Source: an uncultured Acidobacteriia bacterium (GTDB taxonomy: Bacteria; Acidobacteriota; Terriglobia; Bryobacterales; Bryobacteraceae). From it: a DNA stretch of 44,226 nt. Positions within the stretch are counted from its first letter, which is position 1, and each line of letters begins with the position of its first letter. The notes beneath the pieces are model-generated. The model saw nothing but the letters and a program-made list of their open reading frames with translations, was not told the DNA's origin and did not search any database. The position numbers and the translations under genes are program-made. The DNA lies in contig CAIKMJ010000018.1 in NCBI GenBank assembly GCA_903828455.1, positions 1-44,226 of the forward strand. The letters run 5' to 3'. Shown here piece by piece: positions 24,551 to 31,810 of the stretch.

Positions 24551-25932
24551 TCGCCTTCTCCCAGCCGTACCCGCACCGGCGCGCCCGGCGCCAGCGCCTC
24601 ATTCAGCAGAATATTCGCCTGCCACACGCCGCCGCCATTCGGACTCACCGTCTGCGCCGCCATGCTGCGCCCGCCGACTTCAATCGTCACCTCCGCCGGC
24701 GTCAGCGTCTGCGCCGTGGAACGCAGCCAGCATGTCAGATGACCTTCCCGCCCCGCCGTATATCGCACGTCGCCCGACACGCGAATCTCCGCCGAGCAAA
24801 GTTCCGGCGCTTCCCGCGGCAGCGCCGCCGCCGGAGCGCTCACATCGCGGCCGAACTCGTCCAGCATCACGAAAGTCGCGGCATTGCTGCGCGCGCTGCG
24901 TGCCGTCCGCAACCACACTTCGTGCACTCCCGGCTCAAGACCCGGCGGGCGCAGACAATTCGCCTGCCATCCACCCGCGCCATCGGCCACCACGATAATC
25001 GTCTGCGTCCCGTAGCCATCCACTTCCACAAAGACCGAATCGGGCGTCAAATCCGTCTCTTCGCTCTTGAAGAAGCAGCACAGGTACTCATCCTTCAGAG
25101 GATGAAACTTCGCCTGATACGTCCGGTTCTCCACCGCCGAGACCAGCAGCGGCGCCTCCGCGGCGGGATGCGCCTCCGGCTCCGGCCAGCGGCGGCGGCA
25201 CAGCACCGACGCCCGCGCATTCGTCACATCCAGCAACTCCGCCTGCGCGAACCCCGCCGAACGGCAGAAGCTCAGCAGGCACTCCGGCGACGGGCCGCAC
25301 CAGTTGTCGATCTGTCCGCCCAGCTCCGCTCGCTCGTAATACTCCATCACCGCCGGTATCGCGCGCTCCTCCGACCCGATCACGAACGATTCCACCAGCG
25401 CCACATCCGTCGAAAGCTCCACGCACTTCTCAAGGCCCAGCAGCGGATGCCGCAAGTGATACAGCACGCCGAAAAACAGCACGATGTCGAAACGCCCCAG
25501 CCGCCGCGGCGTCAGCTCCGCCACATCCAGCGTCAGGTATTCGACCTCCGAATTCCGCAGCTCCCGCGCTTCGAGGAACGTCGCCAGTTCCACGCAGTCC
25601 ACCGCCGTCACGCTCGCCCCGCGCCGCTCGCATTCGAAGCTGAACCAGCCGTCCCACGCCCCGATGTCCAGCACGCGCTTCCCGCGCAGATCCTCCGGCA
25701 GCCCGAACAGCGCAAACCGCCGCCGCAGATGCTCCACCGACTGCAGACCCGGCAGCACCGACCCGTCCGGCAGTTCAATCGAGTGATAACGGAACCGCGA
25801 CTGCACCTGGTCGGCGAGGCTCTGCACGCGCGCTTCAAACGCCGGGTCGCCGGCCGAAATCTGCTGGCCGCCGGGCTGCAGAGAAGGTTGCAGAGAAGGT
25901 TGCAGAGAAGGAGACGCGGCGTCGGGTGGCAT
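24517..25932 (-). CDS. SAM-dependent methyltransferase with C-terminal beta domains
   Basis: About 471 residues. After a low-complexity start (SLQP three times) comes a class I methyltransferase domain (about 25-250): LRGKRVLDIGAWDGWFSFECERRGASVTAVD (motif I and the acidic end of strand 2), YLTLDVAELTPRRLGRFDIVLFFGVLYHLRHPLLGLEKC (motif II region). This arrangement resembles the CmoB/DUF1698 (tRNA mo5U34-like) group. The rest (about 255-471) is two or three beta-sandwich modules (TDLTPDSVFVEVDGYGTQTI, QTLTPAEVTIEVGGRSM) that may bind glycan or serve as adaptors. The ATG at 25932 is the first reasonable start. Substrate unknown. Confidence 0.75.
   Translation of the reverse strand: MPPDAASPSLQPSLQPSLQPGGQQISAGDPAFEARVQSLADQVQSRFRYHSIELPDGSVLPGLQSVEHLRRRFALFGLPEDLRGKRVLDIGAWDGWFSFECERRGASVTAVDCVELATFLEARELRNSEVEYLTLDVAELTPRRLGRFDIVLFFGVLYHLRHPLLGLEKCVELSTDVALVESFVIGSEERAIPAVMEYYERAELGGQIDNWCGPSPECLLSFCRSAGFAQAELLDVTNARASVLCRRRWPEPEAHPAAEAPLLVSAVENRTYQAKFHPLKDEYLCCFFKSEETDLTPDSVFVEVDGYGTQTIIVVADGAGGWQANCLRPPGLEPGVHEVWLRTARSARSNAATFVMLDEFGRDVSAPAAALPREAPELCSAEIRVSGDVRYTAGREGHLTCWLRSTAQTLTPAEVTIEVGGRSMAAQTVSPNGGGVWQANILLNEALAPGAPVRVRLGEGEWSEAQPVRRI
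25878..25913 (-). repeat. 12-bp tandem repeat in the 5' codons of the methyltransferase gene
   Basis: GCAGAGAAGGTT (plus-strand reading) at 25878-25889 and 25890-25901, with a partial third copy to 25913. It encodes SLQP units at the N-terminus, in frame. Confidence 0.85.
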
Positions 25933-26011
25933 CAACCGTTTAGTGTACCCGCGCAGCAATTCGCCGGAAACGCCGGGAATTGCGCGCGCGCGACGCCAAT
26001 CCCAAACGCGG

Positions 26012-26017
26012 TATACT
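26012..26017 (+). promoter_or_regulatory. -10 box seven bases before the redoxin start
   Basis: TATACT with seven bases to the ATG at 26025 and no Shine-Dalgarno sequence. It suggests a leaderless transcript. No convincing -35. Confidence 0.45.
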
Positions 26018-26024
26018 CGCACCC

Positions 26025-27209
26025 ATGACGCGATCCCGGATCGTTGCCGGCGCAGTGGTTTTGAGCGGAGTGGTTTTGAGCGGAATTCTGCTCACCGCGC
26101 CGCTGCAGGCCCAGCAGCCCGCGCGCGAAAAGATCGATCTCTCGAAGCTCGGTCCGCAGGTCGGCCAGAAGGTGCCCGATTTCAGCCTTCGCGATCAGTT
26201 CGGCGTCACGCGCAATCTGAACTCCGTCATGGGCCCCAGTGGCGCCATGCTCGTCTTCATCCGCTCCGCCGACTGGTGACCGTACTGTAAAACGCAGCTG
26301 GTCGAGCTGCAGGGTCAACTTCGTGAAATTCAGTCTCGCGGGCTGGGCGTGGCTTCCATCAGCTACGATTCGCCGGAGATCGTCACCGCCTTCAGCAAGC
26401 AGCGCGGCATCGCATTCCCTATGCTTTCTGACGCGGGTTCGGCCACCATCAAACGTTACGGGCTCCTCAATACGCTCGTTGAGCAGGCGCTGGGGCCGAA
26501 CGCGAATGACCCGGAAATCAAGGCCGCCGCGGCGAAATACGTCTCGGCCGTCGGCGCGCGCGCCGACCAGAATGGCATGGCATTCCCCGGCACCCTGATT
26601 GTCGATCGCCAGGGCCGCGTCACCTCCCGTTTCTTTGAGGATTTCTACGTCGACCGCAACACCGTTTCCAGCATTCTCATCCGCCTCGGCGGCAAGTCGG
26701 ATTCCTCCGTCGCCGCCACCAAAGTTTCCACTCAACACATGGATGTAACGGCGTATGCGAGCGATGCCGCCGTGGCGCCCGGCAATCGCTTCTCGCTGGT
26801 CGTCGCCATGGCGCCCCACGCGGGCCTGCACGTTTACGCGCCCGGCGCGGAGAAATCCGGCTACCGTGTTGTCGCGCTCCGGCTCGATCCCCATCCGCAG
26901 ATCCGCGTTTTTGCGCCGCAGTTCCCCGCGTCGGAAATCTTCCATTTCAAGCCGCTCAACGAGCGCATCCCGGTTTATCAGAAGCCATTCCAGCTGGTGC
27001 AGGAACTGCTTCTCGATGGCACCGCCGCCAGCCAGGAGGCCTTGCGCGGCAAAGAAGAGCTGACGCTCACCGGAACCCTGCAGTATCAGGCCTGCGACGA
27101 AAAGCTCTGCTACAACCCGGTGTCGGTACCGCTCACCTGGAAACTCAGCCTGCGCTCCATTATTCGTGAACGCCCGGCCGTTGCGCCCGCGGCCGCCGCC
27201 GCCCGCTGA
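26025..27209 (+). CDS. Putative selenoprotein: exported redoxin with UxxC motif fused to a DsbD-alpha-like domain
   Basis: Read through one in-frame TGA (26277-26279) this is a 394-residue protein. Signal peptide (about 1-29, VVLSGVVLSGILLTAPLQAQ), then an AhpC/TSA-type redoxin domain (about 45-225): VGQKVPDFSLRDQFGVTRNL, AMLVFIRSADW-U-PYCKTQLVELQ, ISYDSPEIVTAFSKQRGIAFPMLSD, and a late GMAFPGTLIVDRQGRVTSRFF. The TGA is codon 85, exactly where the first Cys of CPYC is expected, so U85/C88 would be the active site. Residues 240-385 resemble the N-terminal domain of DsbD, with the pair C357/C362 in CDEKLC followed by YNP. There are no other cysteines. A perfect stem-loop follows the TGA. A stop mutation or sequencing error is possible, but the exact position and uninterrupted frame on both sides favour selenocysteine. 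Confidence 0.8.
26054..26083 (+). repeat. 15-bp tandem duplication in the signal peptide of the redoxin
   Basis: AGTGGTTTTGAGCGG at 26054-26068 and 26069-26083, identical and in frame. It doubles VVLSG in the hydrophobic core of the signal peptide. Confidence 0.85.
26294..26310 (+). promoter_or_regulatory. Candidate bacterial SECIS hairpin
   Basis: GCAGCT (26294-26299), loop GGTCG (26300-26304), AGCTGC (26305-26310): a perfect six-base stem, five-base loop beginning GGUC. Twenty bases separate the TGA from the loop's first G, close to the spacing in E. coli fdhF, whose SelB-binding loop is also GGUC-type. Caution: the same bases encode QLVELQ, so part of the pairing could be a chance of codon choice. 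Confidence 0.65.
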
Positions 27210-27210
27210 T

Positions 27211-28467
27211 TCAGTTCCCGGCCGCGCGCGGCTTCCATCCCGCGAATCCGTAAAACACAAGGTAGAGGTAGCACGCCGCCGGCAGCAGAAATGCGTGCTG
27301 CAGTCCGAAGCGATCCGCCAGCGCGCCTTCGCAGAAGGGAATCACCGCGCCGCCCACAATCGAGGCAATCAGCACTCCCGAAGCCTCGCTCGTCCGCTTC
27401 CCCAGCCCCGCAATACCGAGGCTGAATATGCTGGGGAACAGAATTGAATTGCACAGCCCCACCGCGAGAATCGCGTACGCCGCCATCCAGCCCGTGCTGT
27501 TCACCGACGTCAGCACCAGCACCGCCGCCGCGATCGCCATCGTCCCCGCCGCCGGACCCGCCCGGAATCGCCGCAGCAGCACCGATCCGGCAAACCGCCC
27601 CACCATCGCCCCGCCCCAATAGAACGTCACATACCGCGCTGCCACCGCCGCCGTCAGCCCCGCAATGTCCGGCAGCATGAAGTAACTCACCAGAAAGCTT
27701 CCGATTGAAACCTCCGCCCCCACGTACAGGAAGATCGCGCCCGCGCCGAACGCCAGTTGCCGGTGCCGCCAAACGCTGCCCCCGCTGCTCGCCGCTTCGT
27801 CTTTCTTTTCGATACGCAGCACCGGGAACCGGAACCGCGCAATCGCCAGCGCCACCCCGCACAGCAGCAGCGCAATCCCGAAGTACGGCCACTTCACCGA
27901 CGCCGCCGTGGCCAGTCGCCACGCCTGCAGTTGTTCCGCCGTCATCGCGCGCAGTTCGCTCTGCGTGTGCGCCGCCCCGCGCAAAATCAGCCAGCCGCCG
28001 AGCGACGGCCCCACCGTCGTCCCCAGCGAATTCAGCGCCTGCGCCAGATTCAGCCGGCTCGATGCGCCCGCCGGTTCGCCCATCGCCGCCACATACGGAT
28101 TCGCCGCCACCTGCACCAGCGTGATCCCCGAAGCCAGCACCAGCAGCCCCCCGAGGAACGCCGGATAACTCAGCACGCTCGCCGCCGGAATGAACAGCAG
28201 TGCCCCGGTCGCCATCACCAGCAGCCCCGCCACCATGGACCGCTGATATCCCACCCGCGCCACCACCTTCGCCGAAGGCCCCGACGCGAACAGGTACGCG
28301 GAAAAAAACGAGAGCTGCACCAGCGCCGCCTGCCGGTATCCCAGCCCGAAGATTCCCTTCAGGTGCGGGACCAGAATGTCGTTGAACACCGTGGCCAGCC
28401 CCCACATGAAGAAGGCCGTCGAAAGGATCGCCAAAGCCGCCCCATGGGAGGGCGCGCGTTCGTTCAT
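27211..28467 (-). CDS. fucP: MFS sugar permease, FucP family
   Basis: 418 residues, twelve predicted transmembrane helices. The start ILSTAFFMWGLATVFNDILVPHLKGIFGLGYRQAALVQLSFFSAYLFASGP-type region is the hallmark of FucP/GlcP proton symporters (LATVFNDILVPHLK; LVQLSFFSAYL). GITLVQVAANPYVAAMG and RLNLAQALNSLGTTVGPSLGG follow. In E. coli FucP, Asp46 and Glu135 are essential; Asp is present in FND, and the later position reads Gln/Asn here. It imports a sugar such as fucose, glucose or galactose with protons. ATG 28467 is the first start consistent with the family; the frame is open further upstream because of a tandem repeat. Confidence 0.88.
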   Translation of the reverse strand: MNERAPSHGAALAILSTAFFMWGLATVFNDILVPHLKGIFGLGYRQAALVQLSFFSAYLFASGPSAKVVARVGYQRSMVAGLLVMATGALLFIPAASVLSYPAFLGGLLVLASGITLVQVAANPYVAAMGEPAGASSRLNLAQALNSLGTTVGPSLGGWLILRGAAHTQSELRAMTAEQLQAWRLATAASVKWPYFGIALLLCGVALAIARFRFPVLRIEKKDEAASSGGSVWRHRQLAFGAGAIFLYVGAEVSIGSFLVSYFMLPDIAGLTAAVAARYVTFYWGGAMVGRFAGSVLLRRFRAGPAAGTMAIAAAVLVLTSVNSTGWMAAYAILAVGLCNSILFPSIFSLGIAGLGKRTSEASGVLIASIVGGAVIPFCEGALADRFGLQHAFLLPAACYLYLVFYGFAGWKPRAAGN

Positions 28468-28481
28468 GTTGTCGTGCGCGG

Positions 28482-28517
28482 GCGTCAAGGGCTGCGTCAA
28501 GGGCTGCGTCAAGGGCT
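28482..28517 (-). repeat. 12-bp tandem repeat in the fucP leader
   Basis: GCGTCAAGGGCT three times, 28482-28493, 28494-28505 and 28506-28517, all identical. It lies 15-50 bases upstream of the permease start, so copy number would change leader or promoter spacing. Confidence 0.9.
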
Positions 28518-28636
28518 TAGGAGAAGGCGTCTTTGGATTATCGCCGACCCATCGGCGCCCGCTCCAACTCCTGCCGCGTGCCGCGCCACCTCGCCCAGCC
28601 ATCGCGCGGGCCTGCTCTCGCGATATCGTAGTCAGC

Positions 28637-29140
28637 ATGAAACTCCGCCGTCTCGCAACCTCCCGCCTGAAAACCTCCCGCCTGAAAACCTTCGGCCTGA
28701 AAACCTTCGGCCTGAAAACGTCCGGCCTGAAAACCCACCTCGCCTCCTTCCTCTGCGGCGCGGCCCTTGTCTTCGGCCTCACCACCCTCTCGCAGTCCAA
28801 AGCCGCCGGCCCCGCCCACGTTTACGAACTCCGCGTCTACCACGCCGCGCCGGGTAAACTCGACGCCCTCAAAGCCCGCTTCGGCGATCACACCGACGCT
28901 CTCTTTGCCCGCCACAATATGCGCTCTCTCGGCTACTGGGTCCCGCAGGAAAATCCCGACAACATGTTCGTCTACATCCTCGAACACCCCAGCCGCGCCG
29001 AAGCCGACGCGAACTGGGCCGCCTTCCGCCAGGATCCCGAATGGACCAAAGTCAAAGCCGAATCGGAAAAAGACGGCGCCCTCACCACGAAAACCGAGAG
29101 CACCTTCATAACGCCGCTCCCTTTTTCGAAGCTGCAATAA
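28637..29140 (+). CDS. Exported NIPSNAP-family protein
   Basis: 167 residues. The mature part is a NIPSNAP (dimeric alpha-beta barrel) domain: [41 protein letters not shown], then [25 protein letters not shown]. It ends in [18 protein letters not shown]. The signal peptide is odd: a five-residue unit of the form (S/F)(R/G)LKT is repeated five times before the hydrophobic core ([17 protein letters not shown]), giving a very basic, about 33-residue n-region. No Shine-Dalgarno sequence; TATCGT (28624-28629) lies seven bases before the ATG. Role unknown. Confidence 0.82.
   Translation: MKLRRLATSRLKTSRLKTFGLKTFGLKTSGLKTHLASFLCGAALVFGLTTLSQSKAAGPAHVYELRVYHAAPGKLDALKARFGDHTDALFARHNMRSLGYWVPQENPDNMFVYILEHPSRAEADANWAAFRQDPEWTKVKAESEKDGALTTKTESTFITPLPFSKLQ
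28666..28740 (+). repeat. 15-bp tandem repeat (five units) in the NIPSNAP signal peptide
   Basis: Units beginning CCTGAAAAC at 28666, 28681, 28696, 28711 and 28726. Units 2 and 3 are identical (CCTGAAAACCTTCGG), the others differ by one to a few bases. In frame; it lengthens the basic n-region. Confidence 0.9.
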
Positions 29141-29168
29141 GACCGCCCGACCCATTCACGTCGCCCGC

Positions 29169-29753
29169 ATGCTGATCCTTGCCTCGCGTTCCCCCCGCCG
29201 CGCCGAACTGCTAGCCGCCGCCGGCATCCCGTTCACCGTCCGCACGGCTGACATCGACGAAACCCCGCGCCCCGGCGAATCCGCGCGCGACTACACCCTG
29301 CGCCTCGCCGTCGAAAAGGCCGCTGCCGTCCCCGCCACCGTGGACGAAATCGTCCTCGCCGCCGACACCACTGTCGTTCTCAACGGGCAAATCATGGGCA
29401 AGCCCGCCGATTCTGACGACGCCCGCCGCATGCTCCGCGCCCTCTCCGGCCACCGCCACGACGTTCTCACCGCCATCTGCCTGCGGCGCGGCTCCCGCGT
29501 TATTCAGGACGTCGCCGCTACCGCCGTCTGGTTCGCCCCGCTTGCCGAACGTGAAATCGCCGATTACGTTGCCTCCGGCGAGCCCATGGATAAGGCCGGC
29601 GCCTACGGCATCCAGGGCCTCGCGTCAAAATTCATCGACCGCATCGAAGGTTCGTACAGTAACGTCGTCGGCCTGCCCGTCGCCCTTGTTTATTGCAGAC
29701 TGTCCGAATTCGGCGCGCCGGGCAGTTCGTTCCCCTCTCCCGGCGCGGCTTGA
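29169..29753 (+). CDS. maf: Maf-family nucleotide pyrophosphatase
   Basis: 194 residues. The N-terminal [20 protein letters not shown] is the Maf signature. [30 protein letters not shown] carries the catalytic acidic residue and Lys, and [35 protein letters not shown] is the conserved C-terminal segment. It hydrolyses dTTP/UTP or modified nucleotides to monophosphates. No strong ribosome site. It starts 28 bases after the NIPSNAP gene on the same strand. Confidence 0.95.
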   Translation: MLILASRSPRRAELLAAAGIPFTVRTADIDETPRPGESARDYTLRLAVEKAAAVPATVDEIVLAADTTVVLNGQIMGKPADSDDARRMLRALSGHRHDVLTAICLRRGSRVIQDVAATAVWFAPLAEREIADYVASGEPMDKAGAYGIQGLASKFIDRIEGSYSNVVGLPVALVYCRLSEFGAPGSSFPSPGAA

Positions 29754-29778
29754 CCCTGGCAGGCACGCTCGATAAGCT
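29750..29778 (+). promoter_or_regulatory. Putative promoter of the DUF6152 gene pair
   Basis: TTGACC (29750-29755), a 17-base spacer and TAAGCT (29773-29778). The -35 overlaps the maf stop codon. The next start, at 29815, has GAGGT six bases upstream. Confidence 0.5.
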
Positions 29779-29814
29779 GGTTTTTAACCCGAAAGTTTTC
29801 TGCGAGGTAACGCC

Positions 29815-30231
29815 ATGAAGTTCATCCCCCTGAAAGCCCGTTTTGCCGGAATTCTCATCGCCGGCCTCATTGCGGCCGCCCTGCCGCTCGCCGCGCACCA
29901 CTCCTTCACCGCCGAGTACGACGACCAGCAGCCCATCAAAGTCTCCGGCGTCGTCACCAAGGTCGAGTGGCAGAATCCCCACATCTGGTTCTACGTCGAT
30001 GTGAAGAACGAAGACGGCACCGTCACCAACTGGGCCTTTTCCGGCGGCGCGCCCGGCCAGTTGTTCCGCCGCGGCATCACCAAGTCTTCCATTCAGGTCG
30101 GCATGCAGGTGAATGTCGCCGGCTTCCGTGCCAAGGACGGTTCGCACAACGCCAACGGCTCCAGCGTGACCTTCCCCGATGGCCGCCGCGTGTTTACTGC
30201 CGGTGCCGAAGCCCCGGCGGATAAGAAGTAA
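29815..30231 (+). CDS. Exported DUF6152-like protein
   Basis: 138 residues. Signal peptide (FAGILIAGLIAAALPLAAHH) and then the family start HHSFTAEYDDQQPIKVSGVVTKVEWQNPHIWFYVDV, an OB-like beta barrel. GQVNVAGFRAKDGSHNANG-type sequence follows (MQVNVAGFRAKDGSHNANGS). Common in acidobacteria and proteobacteria but without a known function. It is followed after ten bases by the conserved exported protein at 30242, with which it is probably co-transcribed. Confidence 0.8.
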   Translation: MKFIPLKARFAGILIAGLIAAALPLAAHHSFTAEYDDQQPIKVSGVVTKVEWQNPHIWFYVDVKNEDGTVTNWAFSGGAPGQLFRRGITKSSIQVGMQVNVAGFRAKDGSHNANGSSVTFPDGRRVFTAGAEAPADKK

Positions 30232-30241
30232 GGGAGCCGCA

Positions 30242-31024
30242 ATGACGATTTCCCGTTCCACCTATCGCCGCTTCGTATTGTCGCTGGTCATGGCCGGCGC
30301 GGCGTTGCCCGGCCTCGTGCTCGGCCAGACGAAGCCGGCCCACCGCATGCCGGACGGCAAACCGGATTTCTCCGGATTCTTCCACTGGCCCGAAGCGGTG
30401 AACGGCTTCAAAGGAAAGGGCGGATCGGCCACCGTATTCGATCCCAAACTGTTCGCGCCGCTCAAGCCGGACGGGGAAGCTTTCTTTGAGCCGCGTACGG
30501 GCGATCCGCGCCACGATGAACCGCGCGACTTCTGCATGCCGGCCGGTTTCCCGGGCGGATTCTTCCAGGCTTATCCCGTGCAGTTGTTCCAGACCAAAGA
30601 TTACCTGGTGCTGCTCAACGAATTTCAGCGCATCACCCGCGTGGTGCCGCTCGATAACCGCCCGCATCGCAAAGACCTCGAGCCGACATTTTATGGCGAT
30701 CCCGTGGGGCGCTGGGAAGGCGATACGCTCGTGATCGATACCACCGGCTTTAAGCGCTGGTCGCTCGACGATTACTTCTACTCGAACCCGAAAGAGTTCC
30801 GCATGCACAGCGACGCGTTCCACACCATCGAACGGCTAAGCTGGAAGGACGACAATACAATCCTCTACCAGTTCACGGTCGACGATCCCAAAATCTTCAC
30901 CAAACCCTGGTCGCAGGACTTCCAGATGGTGCTGCGGCCCGACTGGGAGAAACAGGGCCTGCTCGAATACGTCTGCGAAGAAAACAACCGCTGCCAGGGC
31001 GGCCATTGCGACAGCAGTAAGTAG
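30242..31024 (+). CDS. Conserved acidobacterial exported protein
   Basis: 260 residues. Signal peptide (FVLSLVMAGAALPGLVLGQ), then MPDGKPDFSGFFHWPEA, a Cys-containing DEPRDFCMPAGFPGGFFQAYPVQLFQ, ITRVVPLDNRPHRKDLEPTFYGDPVGRWEGDTLVIDTTGF, FRMHSDAFHTIERLSW and an end rich in Cys (YVCEENNRCQGGHCDSSK). This pattern recurs in a large exported family frequently found behind DUF6152-like genes; I do not know its activity. AAGGGAG precedes the ATG. A 14-bp tandem repeat follows directly after the stop. Confidence 0.75.
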   Translation: MTISRSTYRRFVLSLVMAGAALPGLVLGQTKPAHRMPDGKPDFSGFFHWPEAVNGFKGKGGSATVFDPKLFAPLKPDGEAFFEPRTGDPRHDEPRDFCMPAGFPGGFFQAYPVQLFQTKDYLVLLNEFQRITRVVPLDNRPHRKDLEPTFYGDPVGRWEGDTLVIDTTGFKRWSLDDYFYSNPKEFRMHSDAFHTIERLSWKDDNTILYQFTVDDPKIFTKPWSQDFQMVLRPDWEKQGLLEYVCEENNRCQGGHCDSSK

Positions 31025-31025
31025 C

Positions 31026-31074
31026 GCACTTAGAGTTACGCACTTAGAGTTAAATACTTAGAGTTAAATACTTA
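31026..31074 (+). repeat. 14-bp tandem repeat between two genes
   Basis: ACTTAGAGTTA recurs at 31028, 31042 and 31056 with a truncated fourth ACTTA at 31070 (period 14). It fills the leader of the YciI gene, just upstream of its ribosome site. Confidence 0.85.
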
Positions 31075-31091
31075 ACCACAGGAGATTCCGT

Positions 31092-31376
31092 TTGAAGTTT
31101 GGAGCCAGCATCACTTACAACCCCGACACGGCGAAGATGGACGAGTTTCGTCCCGTGCACCGCGCCTATCTGACCGATCTGATGAACGCCGGTAAACTCG
31201 CCATCGCCGGCCCGTTTACCGATAACTCCGGTTCGTTCATCGTGTATGAAGCCGAAACGAAGGAACAGGCCGAGGAAATGCTCAAGGCCGATCCTTTCTG
31301 CAAAAACGGCATTTTCGCTTCCTGGCTCATTCGCCCCTGGAAAGTCGTTTTCAATAACAAAGATCTGTTCGACTAA
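31092..31376 (+). CDS. YciI-family protein
   Basis: 94 residues. YciI-like ferredoxin-fold: RPVHRAYLTDLMNAGKLAIAGPFTDNSGSFIVYEAETKEQAEEMLKADPF, with the conserved His of RPVHRAYL and GPF. FASWLIRPWKVVF closes the fold. Members are dimeric; some act as small dehalogenase- or dehydratase-like enzymes, most are uncharacterised. The TTG start has AGGAG about eight bases upstream. It ends just before a bidirectional terminator. Confidence 0.85.
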   Translation: MKFGASITYNPDTAKMDEFRPVHRAYLTDLMNAGKLAIAGPFTDNSGSFIVYEAETKEQAEEMLKADPFCKNGIFASWLIRPWKVVFNNKDLFD

Positions 31377-31390
31377 GCGCCATCCAAAGT

Positions 31391-31443
31391 AAAAACGCCG
31401 GATACAGCAGCCCGGTCGCGGGCCCGCTGCATCCGGCGTTTTT
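31391..31443. terminator. Bidirectional intrinsic terminator after the YciI gene
   Basis: AAAAACGCCGGAT (31391-31403) pairs with ATCCGGCGTTTTT (31431-31443), extended by CAGC/GCTG and CCCG/CGGG inside. T-runs are present on both strands. Confidence 0.9.
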
Positions 31444-31571
31444 GCGTCTGCCTTCCTCCTGCCGCGCTTCCACACCGGCGCTGCATTGGTCGAATCAGTA
31501 CAGTTGGCTTTGTAAAGAGCGAAACAATTGTCGTCCGGCTCGATTAGTATAAGGCGGAAGGAGACTCCGTC

Positions 31572-31694
31572 ATGGTCTCGTTACACGCACCGTATTCCCC
31601 GTCGATGCTGGGAATGGTCTGCGGGGTGATTTTCGTCCCGTTCACCGTTATCGGCACTTTGTTCCTGGTCGTTAAAGCCGTCTTGGCTCCCTGA
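31572..31694 (+). CDS. Small single-pass membrane protein (40 residues)
   Basis: ATG at 31572 has a very strong ribosome site GGAAGGAG eight bases upstream (31556-31563). The product has a short polar head (VSLHAPYSPSMLG), one hydrophobic segment (MVCGVIFVPFTVIGTLFLVV) and a short basic/Ala tail (KAVLAP). No family was recognised. It stands alone between a strong terminator (31391-31443) and the convergent hydratase gene, so it must have its own promoter. It is short enough to be missed by gene finders. Confidence 0.6.
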   Translation: MVSLHAPYSPSMLGMVCGVIFVPFTVIGTLFLVVKAVLAP

Positions 31695-31810
31695 CACCGG
31701 GCACAACAGAGCGCGTGACCGCAGGGCACTGCAGAGCACTGTCCGTAGTGCCGGAGGAGAGCACTGTCCCTGCGTTCGCGCAACCGCCGCGGCCAGGCGC
31801 CGGTCCCCGT

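Noticed and set aside
26277-26279. Treating the redoxin gene simply as a pseudogene with a nonsense mutation
   Set aside because: The stop sits exactly on the redox Cys codon, the frame is intact on both sides and a fitting hairpin follows; selenocysteine explains this better, though error is not excluded.
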